DNA of 64,000 bases, from NCBI RefSeq assembly GCF_001458175.1, contig NZ_CYPW01000024.1, positions 172,013 through 236,012 of the forward strand, written 5' to 3'. The position numbers were made by a program, and so were the translations under genes. Positions 53,396 through 62,741 of the stretch are shown here, piece by piece; within the stretch, counting starts at the first letter, position 1, and every line of letters begins with the position of its first letter. The notes under the pieces were generated by a model that was given only the letters and a program-made list of their open reading frames with translations, ran no database searches and had not been told where the DNA came from. This DNA comes from Shimia marina (GTDB lineage Bacteria > Pseudomonadota > Alphaproteobacteria > Rhodobacterales > Rhodobacteraceae).

Positions 53396-54667
53396 ATGGA
53401 ACCGCAAGAAAGACTGGGCCTTGCCCGGCTCACGAAAATGGCCTTTGACGGCGTGGATCTGATGCCGCTGCGGGCCGAACTCCTGACCAAAATGGAGCAG
53501 GGGGCCGAGGCCGATGGGATCTTCATGGACCTTTCGGTGATTGATCAGCTTTATGGCAATCAGGAAATGGGGTTGGCGTGGCAGGCAAAGGCGCTTGCGC
53601 GGCAGCGGATGTTCTCGACCAATCGGCGGGGCAAACTACAGCCAAAAGTTCTGGTGTTTGCAGAACCCAGCCATGTGGGTGGTAACACGCCGATTGAGTT
53701 CCTGCTGCAGTCCTCGGATTTTGAGATCATCACCTACTATCCTAAAATGGACAGTGAGAGAGATGAGCCGCTGCCGGAGCATGACGTGGCTTTCTGTGCT
53801 GTGCCAACAGACAGTGCACAGGCGGAAGCGTTTTTTGCCAAGGTGCGGCAGCTGACCCAAGCGACGGGGACGCAGGTGGTCAACCTGCCTGCTGGCCCTG
53901 TGGACCTTGAGCGTGACGCGTTGACAGAGATCTTCCCCTACGTGCGGGGGCTGAAGTTCCCCAAGACAGAACGCGTTGATCGGGACACATTGGTTGCGGC
54001 GGTGTGCAACGGGTTTGAAACGCAGGTCTTGGCGCAAGTTGGGAGCTATCCCTATATCATCCGGCCCGTGGGCTCACATGCCGGGGCAGGGCTTGCCAAA
54101 GTCGATACGCCCGAAGCACTTGTGCAGTATCTGGCGGGACAGGAGGCCCTGAACTTCTTTGTCTCCGAATATGTGGACTATGCGTCTTTTGATGGCACTT
54201 TCCGCAAGTATCGCATTGTCTTTGTGAACGGTCAGGCCTTCCCGTGCCATATGGCGATCGCGGATCAATGGGACCTTTGGTATCTCAATGCACAGATGGA
54301 GCAATCGGAGGCAAAACGCGCCGAGGAAGCTCATTTCATGGCGCGGTTTGAACGGGATTTTGCCAAACGGCACAAGGAGGCCTTTGAGGCTCTGATGTCA
54401 GGTGTTGGTCTTGATTACTTCGGGATTGATTGCGCGGAAGATCGGGATGGCAATCTGGTGGTGTTTGAGGCCGACAATGCGCTGATCGTGCATGACATGG
54501 ATTCAGAGGCTGTATTTCCATACAAGGCCGCCCATATGCAGGAAATCTTTGCGGCGTTTGACAGCATGCTGCGGGCGCGCTCGCTCACGCATATTCGCGA
54601 CATGGCACCGATGAGTGGGGCAGGGGGCCATGCGGGCATTGATGTGGCCGCAACGGCGCTCATGTAG
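53396..54667 (+). CDS. RimK-like ATP-grasp family protein
   Basis: This 423-residue protein has a helical N-terminal part (about 1-75) with a TPR-like look (AWQAKALARQRMF), a Rossmann-like middle (PKVLVFAEPSHVGGNTPIEFLLQSS) and a C-terminal ATP-grasp (about 200-395). In the latter, PYIIRPVGSHAGAGLAKV is the glycine-rich loop, FFVSEYVDY the adenine-site strand, and VVFEADNALIVHD the metal-binding end. It should ligate a carboxylate to an amine through acyl phosphate. The substrate is unknown. It is a single gene, with no peptide precursor gene recognised nearby. Confidence 0.88.
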   Translation: MEPQERLGLARLTKMAFDGVDLMPLRAELLTKMEQGAEADGIFMDLSVIDQLYGNQEMGLAWQAKALARQRMFSTNRRGKLQPKVLVFAEPSHVGGNTPIEFLLQSSDFEIITYYPKMDSERDEPLPEHDVAFCAVPTDSAQAEAFFAKVRQLTQATGTQVVNLPAGPVDLERDALTEIFPYVRGLKFPKTERVDRDTLVAAVCNGFETQVLAQVGSYPYIIRPVGSHAGAGLAKVDTPEALVQYLAGQEALNFFVSEYVDYASFDGTFRKYRIVFVNGQAFPCHMAIADQWDLWYLNAQMEQSEAKRAEEAHFMARFERDFAKRHKEAFEALMSGVGLDYFGIDCAEDRDGNLVVFEADNALIVHDMDSEAVFPYKAAHMQEIFAAFDSMLRARSLTHIRDMAPMSGAGGHAGIDVAATALM

Positions 54668-54683
54668 GCGCACGCTGCTTTAC

Positions 54684-54714
54684 GAAAAAAAGTGGGGGGC
54701 CAATGGGCCCCCCA
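54684..54714 (-). terminator. Terminator at the end of the nrdJ transcript
   Basis: TGGGGGGCC and GGCCCCCCA pair over 9 bp around a 4-nt loop; on the minus strand it is followed by CTTTTTTT. It may also slow the plus-strand ATP-grasp transcript. Confidence 0.85.
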
Positions 54715-54890
54715 GTTTCGCCATTCAGGCTCACTCTTGAATACCGCTCGATGTTTTTTGCCTGCGGCCTGAATGTCGTCGGAGCGAGCTCACCCGCTCC
54801 GTGTATCGCCACTGCCTAAGGTTAGGGACGGCAATGGGATATGTTCTTTTGTCTCGTCGGGGGCCGAAGCCCCCTACCCAGGTCCCCCCA
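54715..54890 (-). ncRNA. Multi-hairpin trailer of the nrdJ operon (candidate sRNA)
   Basis: Read on the minus strand, four stems follow one another before the terminator: GGGGGC-UUCG-GCCCCC (a C(UUCG)G tetraloop, 54858-54890 region), CCTAA/TTAGG with flanking TGCC/GGCA (about 54813-54836), GGAGCG/CGCTCC (54781-54800), and CATTCAGGC/GCCTGAATG (54722-54775). The 250-bp gap has no gene. The order of perfect stems ending in a U-tract suggests a processed 3' RNA. It could be only a stable mRNA end. Confidence 0.4.
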
Positions 54891-54916
54891 GGATCGCTGT
54901 GTCGCCATGCTGGCCG

Positions 54917-55126
54917 TTAGGGGCCTTCTGCAAAGAGCAGATGCTCGGCGAAGTCATTTTGTGGCGTTGCCACAGGTGCGGCTTCCGACTCGTTACGCAC
55001 CTTGCGCGCCCATGCACCGCTGATCACGATGCGACCGATGATGGCATTCTCCGGCGCGCTGTTGGTGTTGTCGGCGGGGCGCTGCATGCTGGTATTTTCG
55101 AGAGGAAGGCTTCTGCGCTTCTTCAT
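54917..55126 (-). CDS. Small protein encoded directly after nrdJ
   Basis: A 69-codon gene starts at an ATG (55126) with an AAGGAGAG ribosome site that overlaps the end of nrdJ; the gap between the genes is 10 bp. The product begins MKKRRSLPLENTSMQ, is basic at its N-terminus, and has a hydrophobic core IIGRIVISGAWARKV near the middle, then an acidic end. I recognise no family. Translational coupling to nrdJ suggests a role linked to ribonucleotide reduction, but nothing more can be said. Confidence 0.7.
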   Translation of the reverse strand: MKKRRSLPLENTSMQRPADNTNSAPENAIIGRIVISGAWARKVRNESEAAPVATPQNDFAEHLLFAEGP

Positions 55127-55136
55127 GTTGCTCTCC

Positions 55137-58100
55137 TTAGCTGCAGCCTGAGGTCGCGCCACAGGTGTTGCATTTCATGCAGGTGCCATTGCGCACCAAA
55201 GTGTAGTTGCCGCAGTCGCCACAAGGGTCGCCCTCATAGCCCTGCATTTTTGCTTTGGCGCGCGCGTCCATGGGCGGTGCCATGGTGCTGACGGACGCGC
55301 TTGTTGCCACGTCTGAAAGAGTCGCGCCAGTGGTTTCCGGCACAAGTGTGTTCAAAGTTTTGACAGGATCGGCGGTTTCCGGCGCATTGCCTGCCCCCCC
55401 TTTCAAAACCACAAGTTCTTGTGGCAGACGCTTGCGCAGGTACCCGGTTGAGGAGATCTGCTTGAGCACCTCAAGCGAGCGGCTTGCCGTCGTTTCGGTG
55501 AGCTCCGCAACGTTGGAAACGCCTTCTTCCTCTCCACGTCCGAGATCGTCAAACGTGGTGCCTTCTGGCTTGATATGCGCAAGGTCGGTGCGGTCGAGGT
55601 AAGACACGGCCAATTCGCGGAAGATATAGTCGAGGATCGAGGTGGCGTTTTTGATGGAGTCGTTGCCCTGCACCATGCCTGCTGGCTCAAATTTGGTGAA
55701 GGTGAAGGCATCGACAAATTCTTCAAGCGGCACGCCATATTGCAGCCCGACAGAGACGGCGATGGCGAAGTTGTTCATCATGGCGCGGAAGCCTGCGCCT
55801 TCCTTGTGCATGTCGATGAAGATTTCGCCCAGCGAGCCATCAGAGTATTCGCCGGTCCGCAGGTAGACCTTATGGCCGCCAACAACGGCTTTCTGGGTGT
55901 AGCCCTTGCGGCGCTCTGGCATTTTTTCGCGGCCGCGCGCCACTTCTTTGATGACTACTTTCTCGACGATCTTTTCGGCGAGCACCTGCGCTTTTTCGTG
56001 CAGGGAGCCGGTTTCGAGCACGTCAGCAGCCTCGTCATCGTCCTCCACCAGCGCGGCGGCCAGAGGTTGCGACAGCTTGGAGCCGTCGCGATAGAGGGCA
56101 TTGGCCTTGATGCCTAGGGACCATGAGTGCTCATAAGCCTGTTGGCAATCGGCAATCGTGGCGTCATTGGGCATGTTGATCGTTTTGGAGATCGCGCCGG
56201 AAATGAAGCTCTGTGCCGCGGCCATCATGGTGATGTGGCTGTCCACGGAGAGGTAGCGTTTGCCCTTTTTGCCGCAGGGGTTGGCGCAGTCAAAGATCGC
56301 GTAGTGCTCTTCTTTGAGGAAAGGCGCGCCTTCCAATGTCATGGTGCCGCAGACATGGTCGTTGGCGGCGTCTATGTCAGCTTTGGTGAAGCCGAGATGC
56401 CCCAGCAATTCAAAAGACGGGTCATTGAGCTTGTCGGCCGGGATGCCGAGAACGTTGGTGCAGAACTCTTCGCCCAGTGTCCACTGGTTGAACACAAAGC
56501 GGATGTCGAAAGCAGAGCCAAGCGCGGCTTCAATTTTCTCGATCTCATTGGAGGTGAACCCGTGGCCAATCAGTGAGGTGTGATTGATGCCGGGGGCGTT
56601 GCCGATGGAGCCGTGGCCGACGGCATAAGAGACGATTTCTTCGATCTGGGCGGAGGAATAGCCGAGTGTTTCCAGCGCAGCAGGTACGGAGCGGTTGATG
56701 ATCTTGAAGTATCCGCCGCCAGCAAGCTTTTTGAACTTCACCAGCGCAAAGTCAGGCTCAATGCCGGTGGTGTCACAATCCATCACCAGACCAATGGTGC
56801 CGGTCGGGGCAATCACAGAGGTCTGCGCGTTGCGATAGCCGTTTTTCTCGCCCAGTGTCAGGGCTTCGTCCCAGCTTGATTTGGCCAGCTCGACCAGCAT
56901 TTGATCCGGACAATTGGCGATGTCCAGCGCCACAGGTTTGACCGCGAGGCCTTCGTAACCGTCGGTTTTGCCATAGGCGGCCCGGCGGTGGTTTCGGATC
57001 ACGCGCAGCATATGCTGGCTGTTGCGGGTGTAGCCCGCAAAGGTGCCGAGTTCTCCGGCCATTTCGGCGGAGGTGGCATAGGCCACGCCGGTCAGGATCG
57101 CCGTCAGTGCCCCGGTCAGAGCGCGGCCTTCCACGCTGTCATAGCTGTAGCCCATATTCATGAGCAGGCCGCCGATGTTGGCATAGCCCAGCCCCAAGGT
57201 GCGGAAATCATAGGAGCGTTGGGCAATCTCCTTGGAGGGGAATTGCGCCATGGTCACGGAGATTTCCAGCGTGACGGTCCAGAGCCGGGTGGCATGGATA
57301 TAGTCATCTGCCTGAAATTGACCATCCTTGAGGAAGGTCAGCAGGTTCATGGAGGCCAGGTTGCAGGCGGTGTCATCCAGGAACATGTATTCAGAGCAGG
57401 GGTTGGAGCCGCGAATCTCACCGTCTTCGGGGCAGGTGTGCCATGCATTGACCGTGTCATGGTACTGGATGCCCGGATCTGCACAGGCCCAAGCGGCATG
57501 GCCCACATCTTCCCAGAGTTTGCGCGCCTTGATGGTTTTGGCAACCTGACCATCCGTGCGGCGGATCAACTCCCAGTCGTCGTCGTTTTCAACGGCTTTC
57601 AGGAAGGCGTCGGTGACACGGATGGAGTTGTTTGAGTTCTGTCCCGCAACAGACGCATAGGCTTCGCTGTCCCAGTCTGTATCATAGGTCGGGAATTCGA
57701 TGCTGGCGTAGCCCTGTTTGGCGTAGTCCAGCACACGCTTCACATAAGTCTCTGGAATGGCGACTTTCTTTGCAGCGCGGATCGCGGATTTCAGAGCTGG
57801 GTTTGTGTGCGTATCATAGGCGTCATGCTCTGCACCGTCCCATGATTTGATGGCGTCAAAGATGCCGTTGAGCTTCTCTTCGTGCATTTTGGAGCCGGCC
57901 ACGATGGAGGCGACCTTCTGCTCTTCTTTGACTTTCCAGTTGATGTATTCTTCGATGTCCGGGTGATCGGCGTCCACGATCACCATTTTGGCGGCCCGCC
58001 GTGTGGTGCCGCCGGATTTGATGGCCCCTGCGGCGCGGTCGCCGATTTTGAGAAAGCCCATCAGGCCCGAGGACTGGCCGCCGCCGGAGAGGGATTCGCC

Positions 58101-58802
58101 TTCTGCACGCAGAGAGGAGAAGTTTGTGCCGGTTCCAGAGCCATATTTGAACAGCCGCGCCTCGCGCACCCAGAGATCCATGATGCCACCGTCGCCCACC
58201 AGATCATCGGAAACGGATTGAATGAAGCAGGCGTGAGGTTGCGGGTGCTCGTAAGCAGACTTGGATTTGGTCAGCTTTCCGGTTTTGAAATCGACGTAGT
58301 GGTGCCCCTGACTTGGCCCATCAATGCCGTAGGCCCAATGGATGCCGGTATTGAACCACTGTGGGCTGTTTGGCGCGGCGCGTTGGGTGGCCAGCATGTA
58401 GCGCATTTCGTCAAAATAGGCGCGTGCGTCTTCTTCTGAAGAGAAATATCCGGCTTTCCAGCCCCAGTAGGTCCAGGCACCGGCAAGGCGGTCAAAGACC
58501 TGTTTTGAGGAGGTTTCACCACCCAGTGCAACATCGTCATTGGCTGGAACGGAACGCCACAGAAACTCAGGCACGCCCTTTTCGCGAATTGTGCGCAGTT
58601 TGGCGGGCACGCCGGCTTTGCGGAAGTATTTTTGGGCAATCACATCAGAGGCCACTTGGGACCAACTGGCTGGCACTTCGACGTTTTCGAGACGGAAGAC
58701 GATGGTGCCATCCGGATTGCGAATTTCGGATTCTGTGGTCACAAAATTCAAATCGGCGTAGGCGTCTTGTCCTGTCTTGGTAAAACGTCTTTGAATTTTC
58801 AT
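55137..58802 (-). CDS. nrdJ: Adenosylcobalamin-dependent ribonucleotide reductase (class II)
   Basis: NrdJ reduces ribonucleotides to deoxyribonucleotides by means of a thiyl radical made from adenosylcobalamin, with or without oxygen. The 1221-residue length is that of the long alphaproteobacterial form. Visible are the [15 protein letters not shown] start of the catalytic barrel, the [21 protein letters not shown] segment with the radical and redox Cys, the [17 protein letters not shown]-like region (IAPTGTIG), and a C-terminal zinc-ribbon-like tail with CGDCG and CMKCNTCG. A NrdR-box-like site lies 218 bp upstream. Confidence 0.97.
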   Translation of the reverse strand: MKIQRRFTKTGQDAYADLNFVTTESEIRNPDGTIVFRLENVEVPASWSQVASDVIAQKYFRKAGVPAKLRTIREKGVPEFLWRSVPANDDVALGGETSSKQVFDRLAGAWTYWGWKAGYFSSEEDARAYFDEMRYMLATQRAAPNSPQWFNTGIHWAYGIDGPSQGHHYVDFKTGKLTKSKSAYEHPQPHACFIQSVSDDLVGDGGIMDLWVREARLFKYGSGTGTNFSSLRAEGESLSGGGQSSGLMGFLKIGDRAAGAIKSGGTTRRAAKMVIVDADHPDIEEYINWKVKEEQKVASIVAGSKMHEEKLNGIFDAIKSWDGAEHDAYDTHTNPALKSAIRAAKKVAIPETYVKRVLDYAKQGYASIEFPTYDTDWDSEAYASVAGQNSNNSIRVTDAFLKAVENDDDWELIRRTDGQVAKTIKARKLWEDVGHAAWACADPGIQYHDTVNAWHTCPEDGEIRGSNPCSEYMFLDDTACNLASMNLLTFLKDGQFQADDYIHATRLWTVTLEISVTMAQFPSKEIAQRSYDFRTLGLGYANIGGLLMNMGYSYDSVEGRALTGALTAILTGVAYATSAEMAGELGTFAGYTRNSQHMLRVIRNHRRAAYGKTDGYEGLAVKPVALDIANCPDQMLVELAKSSWDEALTLGEKNGYRNAQTSVIAPTGTIGLVMDCDTTGIEPDFALVKFKKLAGGGYFKIINRSVPAALETLGYSSAQIEEIVSYAVGHGSIGNAPGINHTSLIGHGFTSNEIEKIEAALGSAFDIRFVFNQWTLGEEFCTNVLGIPADKLNDPSFELLGHLGFTKADIDAANDHVCGTMTLEGAPFLKEEHYAIFDCANPCGKKGKRYLSVDSHITMMAAAQSFISGAISKTINMPNDATIADCQQAYEHSWSLGIKANALYRDGSKLSQPLAAALVEDDDEAADVLETGSLHEKAQVLAEKIVEKVVIKEVARGREKMPERRKGYTQKAVVGGHKVYLRTGEYSDGSLGEIFIDMHKEGAGFRAMMNNFAIAVSVGLQYGVPLEEFVDAFTFTKFEPAGMVQGNDSIKNATSILDYIFRELAVSYLDRTDLAHIKPEGTTFDDLGRGEEEGVSNVAELTETTASRSLEVLKQISSTGYLRKRLPQELVVLKGGAGNAPETADPVKTLNTLVPETTGATLSDVATSASVSTMAPPMDARAKAKMQGYEGDPCGDCGNYTLVRNGTCMKCNTCGATSGCS

Positions 58803-59019
58803 TCCACTGTCCCGTCCACAGTTCCAAACTTTTCAATTTTGTCCCTGTCGCACATTCTGTGCGGCCAGAAATGCGGCTCTCGAACGTTCTTATGTCGCTC
58901 TGCAAATATCAGAGCGGCGCGTCAGACAAGGGTGAACCGCGCGGCGAACACGTGAACCGTGCCTCCGAGTGAGAGCCTTGGGTGGCTTGTTGTGGTTTTG
59001 TCCCCGTCCGGCGAAAAGT

Positions 59020-59033
59020 CACTATATGTAGTG
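59020..59033 (-). promoter_or_regulatory. NrdR-box-like palindrome upstream of nrdJ
   Basis: CACTATATGTAGTG fits the NrdR consensus (CACWATATNTWGTG type), which represses ribonucleotide reductase genes when dATP is high. A second box at the usual ~31-bp distance is not clear, so binding may be weak or single-site. Confidence 0.65.
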
Positions 59034-59141
59034 TTGATCGTCGGCTGCACCCACAAATTGGCGTAATCGGACATACAGGGTCAACGAATTTATTTACCGA
59101 AAATCAGGAATTTTTGTGTTGACCTAAAGCCTGAGCATGAC

Positions 59142-59164
59142 GACTCGGGTCGTGATTCCGATTC
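59142..59164. promoter_or_regulatory. Cluster of three GANTC (CcrM) sites
   Basis: GACTC (59142), GATTC (59154) and GATTC (59160) lie within 23 bp. GANTC is the target of the cell-cycle methylase CcrM and is expected about once per 256 bp by chance. Methylation-dependent expression of nrdJ is possible. Confidence 0.4.
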
Positions 59165-59259
59165 CTCCACAGGTCGATTGGAGTGCCCATTTTTTGCCAT
59201 AATTTATAACTGTCTGATCTTTATGTACTTCTGATCAGAGGTGGCCGTATCGCTCAGGT

Positions 59260-59268
59260 TTATCCACA
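59260..59268 (+). promoter_or_regulatory. Perfect DnaA-box 9-mer
   Basis: TTATCCACA matches the consensus DnaA box. A weaker copy (TGTGGAAAA) is found 25 bp on. Two boxes without an AT-rich unwinding region do not make an origin; DnaA control of nrdJ is known in other bacteria. Confidence 0.4.
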
Positions 59269-59354
59269 AGATTTGGTAGGACAGCGCATATGGCTGTGGA
59301 AAATATTGCGGTAATCTTCTGTGAACCTTTTGCAACGCTATTAGATTCTCAATC

Positions 59355-59384
59355 CCATAAAAAAGGCCGCCTTTGGCGACCTTT
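59355..59384 (-). terminator. Terminator of phaZ
   Basis: On the minus strand AAAGGTCGCC and GGCGGCCTTT pair around AAA, with one G-T pair, followed by TTTTTTAT, 31 bp after the stop. Confidence 0.85.
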
Positions 59385-59414
59385 ATTAAATTAACTTTTT
59401 GAAAAGCCAATGAT

Positions 59415-60695
59415 TTAAGCTGCGGTGTTTTTGTTCGCAGCTTTTCGCGGGCCTGATTTCGGCGGTTTGGCGTTGGTGTCAATGAACTCCAACACAAGAG
59501 GGCGGATGTTGTTGCGCCAGCTCTTGCCCGCAAAAATGCCGTAGTGGCCCGCGCCTGGTTCCACATGGCTCGCCTTTTTGCTGTCCGGAAGCCCCGTGCA
59601 AAGATCAAGAGCTGCGATGCACTGGCCCGGTGCGGTGATGTCATCTTTGGCGCCTTCCACGGTTTTCACAGCAACCGTGGTGATTTTGCCAATGTCGACT
59701 TTGCGTCCGGCCACCACAAATTCATTGTTGGCGATTTCGCCATTTTTGAAGATGCGTTCCACCGTGGAGAGGTAGAATTCGGCGGTCATGTCCATCACCG
59801 CGAGATATTCATCATAGAACCGGTTGTGCGCGTCGTGATCAGAAGCCTCACCACGGGTGACGCGCATGATCTGATCGGTGAATGCTTTGGAGTGGCGGTC
59901 TGCGTTCATCGACATAAAGGACGACAGTTGCAGCAGGCCGGGGTAAACCATGCGGCCAACGCCGGGATATTTGAAACCGACCCGCTGAATCATGGTCTGT
60001 TCAAGATGCCCCATGGTGACGCGATGGCCAAAATCCGTGACTTCGGTTGCGGCGGCATTGGGATCAATTGGTCCGCCGATCAATGTGAGCGAGCGCGGCT
60101 GCGCTTTGGGGTCTTCCTCGGCCAGATACGCGGTGGCGGCAAGGGTAAGTGGGGCAGGCTGGCAGATAGCAATCACATGTGTATCTGGGCCCATCGCCTT
60201 CATAAAGTCGACAAGATAGAGCGTATAGTCTTCGATATCGAATTTACCCTCGCTCACAGGGATGTCGCGTGCGTTATGCCAATCGGTGATATAGACCTCA
60301 CAATCAGCGATCAGGCTTTTGACTGTGGAACGCAGCAGCGTGGCGTAGTGGCCAGACATTGGCGCAACCAGCAGCACTTTGCGCGTCATTGGCTTGCGCC
60401 CGGAGACTTCAAAGTGGATCAGATCCCCGAAAGCGCGTTCCACAACTGTATTGATATTGACGATGTGGTCTTTACCGTCTTCGCAGGTAAAGCTGTCGAT
60501 GCCCCAGTCAGGCTTCACGATCATACGTTGAAAGGAACGTTCTGCGACTTCGCCCCATGCGGCCATCCATTGCAAAGCGGGATTGGGCATCATGGCCATG
60601 GCAGGGTATGATGCCATCGCGGTTGCGGTTGCACCCAGCCATTGGTTGGTGTTGCGCATCGTTTCCATCAAATCATACGTGGCCATGTATCGCAT
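59415..60695 (-). CDS. phaZ: Intracellular polyhydroxyalkanoate depolymerase
   Basis: PhaZ hydrolyses stored amorphous PHA granules to release hydroxyacids. The 426-residue alpha/beta hydrolase has the Cys-type nucleophile site AICQPAP (Cys178), as in Ralstonia PhaZ1, in place of a Ser lipase box; the catalytic Asp and His (PGAGHYGIFAGK) are present. The ATG at 60695 fits the family and follows AAGGAA. The tail is basic and Ala/Lys-rich. It is divergent from phaC with a 110-bp shared promoter region. Confidence 0.95.
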   Translation of the reverse strand: MRYMATYDLMETMRNTNQWLGATATAMASYPAMAMMPNPALQWMAAWGEVAERSFQRMIVKPDWGIDSFTCEDGKDHIVNINTVVERAFGDLIHFEVSGRKPMTRKVLLVAPMSGHYATLLRSTVKSLIADCEVYITDWHNARDIPVSEGKFDIEDYTLYLVDFMKAMGPDTHVIAICQPAPLTLAATAYLAEEDPKAQPRSLTLIGGPIDPNAAATEVTDFGHRVTMGHLEQTMIQRVGFKYPGVGRMVYPGLLQLSSFMSMNADRHSKAFTDQIMRVTRGEASDHDAHNRFYDEYLAVMDMTAEFYLSTVERIFKNGEIANNEFVVAGRKVDIGKITTVAVKTVEGAKDDITAPGQCIAALDLCTGLPDSKKASHVEPGAGHYGIFAGKSWRNNIRPLVLEFIDTNAKPPKSGPRKAANKNTAA

Positions 60696-60770
60696 GGGCG
60701 TGTTCCTTACGTTAGGGTATCCACTCACTAATTTCCCGAGTACACTTAAGTGGGGATCGAATTTTTCATG

Positions 60771-60781
60771 CTGCGTAGCAG
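60771..60781. promoter_or_regulatory. PhaR-type site between phaZ and phaC
   Basis: CTGCGTAGCAG is an exact CTGCN3GCAG, the pattern bound by PhaR in Rhodobacter. It lies 24 bp before the phaC start. A CACTTAAGTG palindrome (60743-60752) close by may be another site. Confidence 0.65.
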
Positions 60782-60805
60782 CGAGGATAGGGCGATTGAG
60801 TTAAT

Positions 60806-62599
60806 ATGACAACAAATGAGACGGAAGCGGGCGAAAAAACGGATCGTCTGAACGCCAATCTGGCAAGAGTTGAAGAGTTGTCATTGCGACTTGCTGACGT
60901 CATGGGGCGTCACAAACCTCTGAGAAATCAATTGAATGGACCGGAGCCTGAGGTTTTCCTGAATGCGGCCACTGCCTATTGGAAAGGCCTGATGCATGAT
61001 CCCGGCAAAATGCTGGAAATGCAGCTCGATCTCTGGAGTAAATCCGTCAAAAGCTTTGTTGATGCGCAAAACCTGATGTTGAGAGGGCAATTTTCTGCGC
61101 CGCAGGATGACACGCCAACGGATCGGCGATTCTCTCATCCGCTGTGGCAGACGCACCCTTATTTCAACCTGCTGAAACAACAGTATATGCGCAACGCGCG
61201 GGCCATTGAGGCCGCAGTGGATGCACTGGAAGGCCTTGGGGGCAAAGACAAACAGCGCATTGAGTATTTTTCCCGCCAGATCATCGATATGATGGCGCCC
61301 ACGAATTTTCTGGGCACCAATCCTGAGGTGTTGGAAAAGGCTGTAGCCACCGAAGGGCAAAGCCTTGTGGATGGTCTTGAAAACCTGATCGCCGATCTCG
61401 AAGCCAATGATGGTGAATTGCTGGTAAAATTGGCGGATGAGAGCGCTTTTGAAGTTGGGCGCAACATTGCAACCGCCCCCGGTAAAGTGGTCTTTCGCAA
61501 CCGCATGTTTGAGCTGTTGCAGTTTTCACCAACCACGGAGACTGTGCATGAGATCCCGCTGGTGATCTTTCCTCCCTGGATCAATAAGTACTATATTCTC
61601 GACCTCAAAGAACAAAACAGCCTGATCCGGTGGTGTGTGGCGCAGGGATACACTGTTTTTGTGGTCAGTTGGGTCAATCCAGACCGCTCTTACGCGGATG
61701 TTGGATTGGATGACTATATTGAAGAGGGCTTCCTTGAGGCTATTGCGCAGGTGAAAGCCGTCTGTGATGTGCCGCAGGTGAATGCCGTTGGGTATTGTAT
61801 CGCGGGCACCACCTTGCATCTGACGTTGTCATTGATGAAGCAGCGCGGCGATACATCTGTGAAATCAGCGACGTTCTTTACAACGCTGACGGATTTCTCT
61901 GATCAGGGGGAGTTCACCCCGTTTTTGCAGAACGATTTTATCGACGGCATCGACGAAGAAGTCGCGGAAGAAGGGATTCTGCGCTCTTTCATTATGCAGC
62001 GCACGTTCAGCTTTTTGCGGTCAAACGACCTGATTTATGGCCCTGCGATCAAGAGCTATATGATGGGAGAGGCACCGCCTGCCTTTGATCTTCTGTATTG
62101 GAACGGCGACGGTTCTGGCTTGCCGGGGAAAATGGCGCATCAGTATCTGAGAGAGCTCTGCCAAGATAATAAGTTTGTCGGCGAGGGGATTTCGCTGTGT
62201 GGCACCACGTTGAAAATCAGCGATGTGGATTTGCCGATCTGTGCGGTGACCTGTGAGACGGACCATATCGCGCGGTGGAAAGATTGCTTCCACGGTTTCC
62301 AGCAAACCAAGAGCCGCTCCAAGACCTTCATCGTGTCTCAATCCGGGCATATCGCGGGGATCGTCAATCCGCCGAGCAAGAAGAAATATGGTCACTATAC
62401 CAATACCAAATCATCGGGCACCGCGGATGACTGGATGGAGGGGGCTACATTTCATGAAGGTTCCTGGTGGCCTCGGTGGGACACATGGCTGTCAAAAAAA
62501 TCTGGTAAAAAGATAGAGGCTCGGGAGCCGGGGCAGGGGGCGCTTCCGGCACTATGCGACGCACCCGGCACTTACGTGATTGAAAAAGCCACTAAATAA
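60806..62599 (+). CDS. phaC: Polyhydroxyalkanoate synthase, class I
   Basis: PhaC polymerises (R)-3-hydroxyacyl-CoA to PHA at the granule surface. The 597-residue length is that of class I. The lipase-like box GYCIAGT has the nucleophile Cys331; the catalytic Asp and His are in the PICAVTCETDHI and SGHIAGIVNPP segments. The N-terminal ~200 residues are the less conserved domain with PWINKYYILDL at the junction. It is followed by phaP after 142 bp with its own promoter. Confidence 0.97.
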   Translation: MTTNETEAGEKTDRLNANLARVEELSLRLADVMGRHKPLRNQLNGPEPEVFLNAATAYWKGLMHDPGKMLEMQLDLWSKSVKSFVDAQNLMLRGQFSAPQDDTPTDRRFSHPLWQTHPYFNLLKQQYMRNARAIEAAVDALEGLGGKDKQRIEYFSRQIIDMMAPTNFLGTNPEVLEKAVATEGQSLVDGLENLIADLEANDGELLVKLADESAFEVGRNIATAPGKVVFRNRMFELLQFSPTTETVHEIPLVIFPPWINKYYILDLKEQNSLIRWCVAQGYTVFVVSWVNPDRSYADVGLDDYIEEGFLEAIAQVKAVCDVPQVNAVGYCIAGTTLHLTLSLMKQRGDTSVKSATFFTTLTDFSDQGEFTPFLQNDFIDGIDEEVAEEGILRSFIMQRTFSFLRSNDLIYGPAIKSYMMGEAPPAFDLLYWNGDGSGLPGKMAHQYLRELCQDNKFVGEGISLCGTTLKISDVDLPICAVTCETDHIARWKDCFHGFQQTKSRSKTFIVSQSGHIAGIVNPPSKKKYGHYTNTKSSGTADDWMEGATFHEGSWWPRWDTWLSKKSGKKIEAREPGQGALPALCDAPGTYVIEKATK

Positions 62600-62618
62600 C
62601 AGAGGCTTGAAATTTTTT

Positions 62619-62669
62619 CTGCGGTGCAGCAAGAAAATTCTTGAAATGCCGCATCGCAGCAATCATATT
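62619..62669 (+). promoter_or_regulatory. phaP promoter with two PhaR-type sites
   Basis: TTGAAA (62641-62646), 17 bp and CATATT (62664-62669) form a good sigma-70 promoter. An exact CTGCN3GCAG site (CTGCGGTGCAG, 62619-62629) lies upstream of it, and a near match CCGCATCGCAG (62649-62659) falls in the spacer. The sites are 30 bp apart. Repression by PhaR is the natural reading. Confidence 0.65.
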
Positions 62670-62741
62670 GTTTTCAGAGACTAGAAACACAGCCCAATGT
62701 CTTCTGAACCCGGGCTGCCCTTTATTTAAGGAACTGGAACG

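Larger units (their letters stand above)
58803..59414. other. 612-bp non-coding region between nrdJ and phaZ
   Basis: No gene is supported here. It carries the nrdJ leader with a CGCTCTG/CAGAGCG hairpin (58896-58916), the NrdR-box-like palindrome, three GANTC sites within 23 bp, a perfect DnaA-box-like 9-mer and the phaZ terminator. A minus-strand frame of 146 codons (59204-59644) overlaps phaZ and is not credible. Confidence 0.7.

Noticed and set aside
53396-54667. Graspetide (RiPP) cluster around the ATP-grasp protein
   Set aside because: No precursor gene with repeated Thr/Asp/Glu/Lys cores, no protease or transporter adjoining; the small gene at 54917 belongs to nrdJ on the other strand.
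54800-54850. Cobalamin riboswitch from CGCCACTG near nrdJ
   Set aside because: The short match lies downstream of nrdJ and on the opposite strand, and no B12 box follows it.
58934-58957. A LexA (SOS) box from repeated GAAC
   Set aside because: The spacings between GAAC copies are 8 and 4 bp; the alphaproteobacterial box needs GAAC/GTTC with 7 bp between.
58803-59414. Chromosomal origin (DnaA box, GANTC sites, AT-rich stretch)
   Set aside because: Only one perfect and one poor DnaA box, no cluster and none of the usual origin neighbours (hemE, dnaA, parAB, repABC).
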